The notes below the pieces were generated by a model, which saw only the letters and a list, made by a program, of their open reading frames with translations, ran no database searches and was not told the DNA's origin. Positions 59,706-64,000 of a stretch of 64,000 bases of DNA are shown here, one piece after another. The stretch's first letter is position 1. Each line of letters starts with the position of its first letter. The stretch covers positions 18,244-82,243 of the forward strand of contig CAMNRH010000012.1 in NCBI GenBank assembly GCA_946552115.1. Reading direction: 5' to 3'. The position numbers were made by a program, and so were the translations under genes. The stretch comes from an uncultured Lachnospiraceae bacterium. Lineage in GTDB: Bacteria; Bacillota; Clostridia; Lachnospirales; Lachnospiraceae.

Positions 59706-61376
59706 ATGAAGAGAATTATATGCAGCATATGTACGGCATTTTTAATTTTATCTTTGGCTGGTTGTAAAACGGAAGCGACAACAGATGATGCCGGAAAGAT
59801 GGTAACAGGAAAGGTGAGCGAGGTTACAGGTACGACAGTTACACTGCAGCTGGGTGAATTAAAGGAAATGGAAAGAACAGAGGAGGATGGGCAGGCCCCG
59901 CCGGAGAAGCCGGGCGGAGAAACGGCGGGAGGGGAAGCCGGAGAGGATATGCAGGCTCCGCCGGATATGCAGGGAGGCCGGGGAATAACGTTTACGGAAA
60001 GTGGTGAGGAAGCGATTGTTGATATTGCAGGGGCGTCTGTTAAAAAGGTATCTAAAGAGGCGGCGGCAGAAGAGATTGCCGTAAACGATATTCTCAAAAT
60101 TACATTTAATAATAAAAATGAGGCCGTGAGTGTTGAAATTATTACTGGATGCATGACGGAAAATGATCCTGACAGAACTAACGGGGTTGTTCAGGGCGGC
60201 AGCGCCAATACCATTGATGAGGACGGAGATTATACAGGTGTTGTGTACGTCTCCGAAGGCGATGATGAAAACGCGCTTCGGATTGACGGGGCAGAGGTGA
60301 GCCTTGATAAGATAAAAGCTGATAAAAGTGCCGGGGCAACATCTAATACGGAAAATGGGGACTTCTATGGTGTGAATGCGGCTGTTTTAGCGACAAATGG
60401 AGCAGATGTGACGATTAAAAATGCGGAAATTACTTCGGCGGCTCAGAATGGAAACGGAATCTTCAGCTATGGAAACGGTACGACGGTTAATGTTTCAGAT
60501 ACTACAATTACAACTTCCGCCGATAATTCCGGCGGTATACAAACGACCGGAGGAGGTGTTACGAATGCGGAGAGATTAACGATAGATACCTCCGGTAATT
60601 CCTCGGCGGCGATTCGCTCTGACAGAGGCGGAGGCACGGTCAGTGTAAATGCAGGCTCTTATACGAGTAATGGTTATAACTCTCCGGCCGTGTATTCGAC
60701 GGCTGACATTACCGTAAAAAATGCGTCTCTTACGGCAAAAAATTCAGAAGCGCTCGTAATAGAAGGAAAGAATGCGATAATATTGGAAAACTGCGATGTC
60801 ACAGGTAATATGAGTGATACAAAGGGAGCCAGCTCAGACGAAAACGTTCATAATGTCATGATTTATCAGTCCATGTCCGGCGACGCTGATGTAGGGACGT
60901 CTACATTTTCTATGACAGGGGGCACGCTGACTTCCCAAAACGGAGATATGTTTTATGTAACCAATACACATTCCATCCTGACATTGTCAGGAGTTTCTAT
61001 CAAGAATCAGGACGACAGCGCATATTTTATGAATATTTGCGGAAACTCGTCCTTGCGCGGCTGGGGGACGGCGGGAAAGAACGGCGCACAGGTAGAATTT
61101 ACTGCTGACGCGCAAAGCTTTTCAGGAAATATTGTTGTTGATACAATTTCAACATTAAATATGATATTAAAAAATAAAAGTGAATTTACGGGCACGGTAA
61201 ATATCGTCGACAATACGGCTGGAGGAACAGTGGAATCTGATTTGGCCGTGATTGAGATAGAGGAGGGCTGTACATGGAATTTAACCGGAGATTGTACGGT
61301 TACACGCCTTGTCAATAAAGGAACAATAAATGATAACGGGTATACGATTACCGAGTTGGGGACGGGGGAAAATTAA
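59706..61376 (+). CDS. Beta-helix lipoprotein
   Basis: This 556-residue surface protein has a lipoprotein signal (LSLAGC, Cys near 20) and a Gln/Pro/Gly-rich linker near 60-95 (DGQAPPEKPGGETAGG). A long right-handed beta-helix follows, made of repeated strand-and-turn units (for example NAEITSAAQNGNGIFSYGNGT, TTITTSADNSGGIQTTGGG, TVEST). Such folds bind or cut polysaccharide. It resembles Cthe_2159-type carbohydrate-binding proteins. AAAGGAGCTTGTTTAC precedes the start. Its last codons fall inside the GGGACGGGG palindrome at 61359. The two-component genes that follow may control it. Confidence 0.8.
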   Translation: MKRIICSICTAFLILSLAGCKTEATTDDAGKMVTGKVSEVTGTTVTLQLGELKEMERTEEDGQAPPEKPGGETAGGEAGEDMQAPPDMQGGRGITFTESGEEAIVDIAGASVKKVSKEAAAEEIAVNDILKITFNNKNEAVSVEIITGCMTENDPDRTNGVVQGGSANTIDEDGDYTGVVYVSEGDDENALRIDGAEVSLDKIKADKSAGATSNTENGDFYGVNAAVLATNGADVTIKNAEITSAAQNGNGIFSYGNGTTVNVSDTTITTSADNSGGIQTTGGGVTNAERLTIDTSGNSSAAIRSDRGGGTVSVNAGSYTSNGYNSPAVYSTADITVKNASLTAKNSEALVIEGKNAIILENCDVTGNMSDTKGASSDENVHNVMIYQSMSGDADVGTSTFSMTGGTLTSQNGDMFYVTNTHSILTLSGVSIKNQDDSAYFMNICGNSSLRGWGTAGKNGAQVEFTADAQSFSGNIVVDTISTLNMILKNKSEFTGTVNIVDNTAGGTVESDLAVIEIEEGCTWNLTGDCTVTRLVNKGTINDNGYTITELGTGEN

Positions 61377-61390
61377 TTTTCCCCCGTCCC
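61359..61390. repeat. 32 bp GGGACGGGG palindrome at the gene end
   Basis: GGGACGGGGGAAAATT and its exact complement AATTTTCCCCCGTCCC form a continuous 32 bp palindrome. It includes the final codons and stop (TAA, 61374-61376) of the beta-helix lipoprotein. A further GTCCCTGTCCCC box follows at 61401. The core is shared with 19283-19318. It is probably a dispersed repeat that acts as a terminator. Confidence 0.75.
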
Positions 61391-61491
61391 GGATTGATTT
61401 GTCCCTGTCCCCAAACGGTTATTTCAGCTTTCCTTTTATAAATTATTGCTTTCCTTTCATATTTCAAATATACTAATAACAGGTGATAAAT

Positions 61492-62166
61492 ATGCGCTTA
61501 TTGATTGCAGAGGACGAGCTGGATTTAGCGGAAGTCCTGACCGCGTTTTTTGAAAAAAATAATTTTTGTGCAGATGCTGTAAACAATGGTCTTACAGCCT
61601 ATGAATATGCGTCTTCAGGAGAATATGACGCTATCATTTTAGATGTCATGCTCCCGGGAATGAATGGAATTGCCATTTTACAGAAGCTTCGGGAAAATAA
61701 CATAAAAACACCAATTATGATGCTTACCGCTAAGGCTCAGAAGGACGACCGTATTGCCGGATTTGACGCCGGAGCGGACGATTATCTTCCAAAACCCTTT
61801 GAGCCTGACGAACTGCTCTGCCGCGTCCGTGCCATGCTGCGCCGGAGTGAGGAATACAGGCCCCTGGTTCTTACCTTTGGAGATATCAGCCTGAATTCCG
61901 GTACCGGCGTGATTGAATGCGGCAAAAAATCGCTTCACCTCAGCGGACGTGAATTTCAGGTTATGGAACTTTTTATGCGCTCTCCGAAAATTGTTTTTTC
62001 CGCCGACCGAATTATGGAGCGGATTTGGGGCTTTGACAGCGATGCTGAAATTAACGTCGTCTGGGTGCACATCTCCAATCTCCGCAAAAAATTAAAATCC
62101 ATTGATTCCCGCGTATCAATCCGGGCAAACCGCGGACTTGGATATCTTCTGGAGGTAAAGGAATGA
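61492..62166 (+). CDS. OmpR/PhoB family response regulator
   Basis: This 224-residue regulator has the receiver domain (phospho-acceptor Asp51 in AIILDVMLPGMNG; TAKAQKDD; LPKPF) and a winged-helix domain (SGREFQVMELFMRSP, AEINVVWVHISNLRKKL). The ATG at 61492 is chosen over a GTG at 61483. It overlaps the kinase gene by 4 bp. Confidence 0.95.
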   Translation: MRLLIAEDELDLAEVLTAFFEKNNFCADAVNNGLTAYEYASSGEYDAIILDVMLPGMNGIAILQKLRENNIKTPIMMLTAKAQKDDRIAGFDAGADDYLPKPFEPDELLCRVRAMLRRSEEYRPLVLTFGDISLNSGTGVIECGKKSLHLSGREFQVMELFMRSPKIVFSADRIMERIWGFDSDAEINVVWVHISNLRKKLKSIDSRVSIRANRGLGYLLEVKE

Positions 62167-63395
62167 TTCGCAGGCTTCGAAAAAAATTCATCCGCATAAC
62201 CGTCTTCGCCGCGGCTCTGGTATTAATTCTGCTCAGCCTGATTGTTAATATTGCGAATTTTATTTCTGTAGATGCGTCTCTTACCCAAATGCTGAAAATG
62301 ATTCATGAAAATGAAGGAACCATTCCGCCCCTGCCCCGTTACGGCAAGCCGGAAGAAACGGCAAACGGGCCTTTTTCTCCTGAAACACCGTACTCAACCA
62401 GATATTTTGTACTCCGTTATTCCGGGCAGAATGAATTATGGCAGGCGGATCTTGATAATATTGCCGCTATCACCTCTGATGATACGGACAAATATCTGAA
62501 AATTGCAGTGCGACACGGAAAAGGCTTCGGATATACATCCGGGTATAAATATTATGTATCATATAATGGAGAAAACAGATGGATGGCAATTTTTCTTGAC
62601 AGCCACCGGGAAATGCAGTCCGTAACTATGATTGCACTGCTGTCTCTTGTTGCCACGGCAATATGTATTTTTCTCGTCTATATCATTGTCGTACTGTTTT
62701 CCCGCCGGGCAATTGACCCGGCTGTAAAAAGTACACAGCTTCAAAAACAATTTATAACAGATGCCAGCCATGAACTAAAAACACCTATTACCGTTATCAA
62801 TACAAGCCTTAAGGTTTTGGAAATGGAGATAGGCCGGCAGAAGTGGATTGACAAGGCAAGACTGCAGACAGAAAAATTAAAGGATTTAGTCAATTCTTTA
62901 GTCACACTGTCGCGAATGGACGAAGAAGAATCTCCTCTCCGTTTTCATAATTTCAATATCAGCGATTCGATTCGGGAAACCGCAGAATCCTTTCAGGAAT
63001 TTGCGTCGTCCCATGGACATGAACTGAAACTTTCTATTACGCCTGAGCTTCATTATTACGGAGACGAATATGCAGTCCGTCAGCTCGCTTCTATTTTGTT
63101 GGACAATGCAGTGAAATATGCCGTTTCGGACACCCCTATATTTTTTGCACTGGAAAAAGAGAGAAAATATATTGCTCTCCGTACCGTAAACAACTGTAAG
63201 GCTGTCGATACCGCTGAGCTTAACAAGCTATTTAACCGATTTTACCGCTCTGACGAAGCAAGAGCAAAAAACGACGGATTTGGCATCGGCCTTTCGATTG
63301 CGCGCAGCATTGCCGAAGGACATAAGGGAAGCGTCTATGCACAATGTAAAGACGAATGTTCCATTGAATTTACCGCAAAATTAAAGCTTGTTTAA
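62163..63395 (+). CDS. Sensor histidine kinase
   Basis: This 410-residue kinase has two membrane helices (about 12-35 and 158-178) around a sensor of about 120 residues. The H-box is TDASHELKTPITVINTSL, and the ATPase domain has FGIGLSIARSIAEGHKG. It overlaps its regulator by 4 bp (ATGA). It may sense envelope or sugar signals because of its neighbour, but that is inferred. Confidence 0.95.
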   Translation: MIRRLRKKFIRITVFAAALVLILLSLIVNIANFISVDASLTQMLKMIHENEGTIPPLPRYGKPEETANGPFSPETPYSTRYFVLRYSGQNELWQADLDNIAAITSDDTDKYLKIAVRHGKGFGYTSGYKYYVSYNGENRWMAIFLDSHREMQSVTMIALLSLVATAICIFLVYIIVVLFSRRAIDPAVKSTQLQKQFITDASHELKTPITVINTSLKVLEMEIGRQKWIDKARLQTEKLKDLVNSLVTLSRMDEEESPLRFHNFNISDSIRETAESFQEFASSHGHELKLSITPELHYYGDEYAVRQLASILLDNAVKYAVSDTPIFFALEKERKYIALRTVNNCKAVDTAELNKLFNRFYRSDEARAKNDGFGIGLSIARSIAEGHKGSVYAQCKDECSIEFTAKLKLV

Positions 63396-63463
63396 AAACG
63401 GATATCATGTAGACAGAGCTCTTAATCAGGCGCTGCTAATCATACACGAAAGGGACAAATAAT

Positions 63464-63949
63464 ATGAACATCAGAAAATCAACAGCCCCGGACTTCGAAA
63501 ATATTCTCCGTATCTACGCCTGCGCGAGGGAGAAAATGAAAAAAAACGGAAATCCGAAGCAGTGGGGCGATAACAGACCCACTCCGGAAACCATCGCCCG
63601 GGATATTGAAAATGAAAACGGCTATGTCATTGAAGTATCCGGAAAAATCTGCGGAGTTTTCGCACTTATAATCGGCGACGAGCCCACCTACCAGATAATT
63701 GAAGGGAAATGGCTGAATGATAAGCCTTACGGAACCATTCACAGAGTCGCCGGGGACGGCTCTGTAAAAGGCATTTTAAAAGAATGTTTGAAATTTTGCG
63801 AAAATAAAATCGGCAATATCCGCATAGACACACATGCCGATAATACCATCATGCAGCATTTACTTCAAAAAAACGGATACACAAGATGCGGCATCATTCA
63901 TGTCGAAGATGGTACGCCCAGAATCGCCTATCAAAAGGCTTTGTCATGA
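63464..63949 (+). CDS. GNAT family N-acetyltransferase
   Basis: This 161-residue acetyltransferase has the GNAT fold: N-terminal IRKSTAPDFENILRIY, VFALIIGDEPTYQIIEG, then RVAGDGSVKGILKECLKFCENK in the acetyl-CoA site and DNTIMQHLLQKNGYTRCG. The substrate is unknown. AAAGGGACAAATA precedes the start. The rest of the window (63950-64000) holds no recognised feature. Confidence 0.9.
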   Translation: MNIRKSTAPDFENILRIYACAREKMKKNGNPKQWGDNRPTPETIARDIENENGYVIEVSGKICGVFALIIGDEPTYQIIEGKWLNDKPYGTIHRVAGDGSVKGILKECLKFCENKIGNIRIDTHADNTIMQHLLQKNGYTRCGIIHVEDGTPRIAYQKALS

Positions 63950-64000
63950 GACCGTTTCAAAGTTTGTGGAAACTATAAAAACCAATGTAAGATATGTGAT

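Overview
The window reads as DNA of a spore-forming, anaerobic Clostridia member, most likely a Lachnospiraceae-type gut Firmicute. Supporting signs are a short alpha/beta-type spore protein, a type 1B dihydroorotate dehydrogenase with its PyrK partner, AddAB instead of RecBCD, FtsEX with an M23 hydrolase, a remnant of indolepyruvate:ferredoxin oxidoreductase, a lysine riboswitch, strong AGGAGG ribosome sites, and the GGGGACGGGG palindromes I associate with this group. This assignment is inference from gene content; no rRNA is present.

Region 1 (1 to about 16,350) is the right-hand part of an integrative mobile element whose left part lies outside the window. It starts with two leftward genes (a secreted repeat-domain protein cut by the window edge and a single-pass membrane protein). 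A rightward series follows: small unknown genes, an MT-A70 adenine methyltransferase, a VirD4/TraG-like coupling ATPase, a replication-relaxation protein, an orphan cytosine-5 methyltransferase, a zinc-ribbon HTH protein, and a compact cassette of amidoligase, gamma-glutamylcyclotransferase, DUF5049 protein, 'virulence protein' and DUF4314 protein. Two tandem large serine recombinases close the series. Many of its genes are preceded by 8-11 bp hairpins, and a four-copy 24-26 nt repeat flanks two of the small genes in inverted pairs. No relaxase or mating-pore gene is visible.

Region 2 (about 16,350 to 18,012) is an AT-rich island with a leftward two-gene unit that looks like an effector and immunity pair. 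It abuts the last ~78 codons of iorB, which begin straight after an in-frame stop. The element or its island therefore appears to have been inserted in, or to have deleted, the 5' part of an iorB-paaK locus.

Region 3 (18,040 to 64,000) is ordinary chromosome. It holds paaK, a MATE pump, a leftward run of PucR regulator-ftsE-ftsX-M23 hydrolase-ctp-pyrC-pyrF-pyrK-pyrD, a TagA-like protein, a spore protein, a PadR-DUF1700-DUF4097 envelope-stress unit plus PspC, and addBA. After these come a Nim-like flavoprotein, dapF, an AraC regulator, hflX, a TPR lipoprotein, two metal P1B-ATPases with a CadC-like repressor, tRNA-Gly(CCC), ung, hisH-hisF, a two-component system, and a lysine-riboswitch-controlled NhaC-family transporter. 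The window ends with two lipoproteins, a small membrane protein, a beta-helix lipoprotein, a second two-component system and a GNAT acetyltransferase.

The points I find most worth checking are the DapF homologue with serine at both positions where epimerases have catalytic cysteine, the amidoligase/GGCT cassette and the C-terminal module it shares with the 'virulence protein', the iorB interruption with its adjoining effector/immunity pair, and the inverted repeat family in the mobile element.
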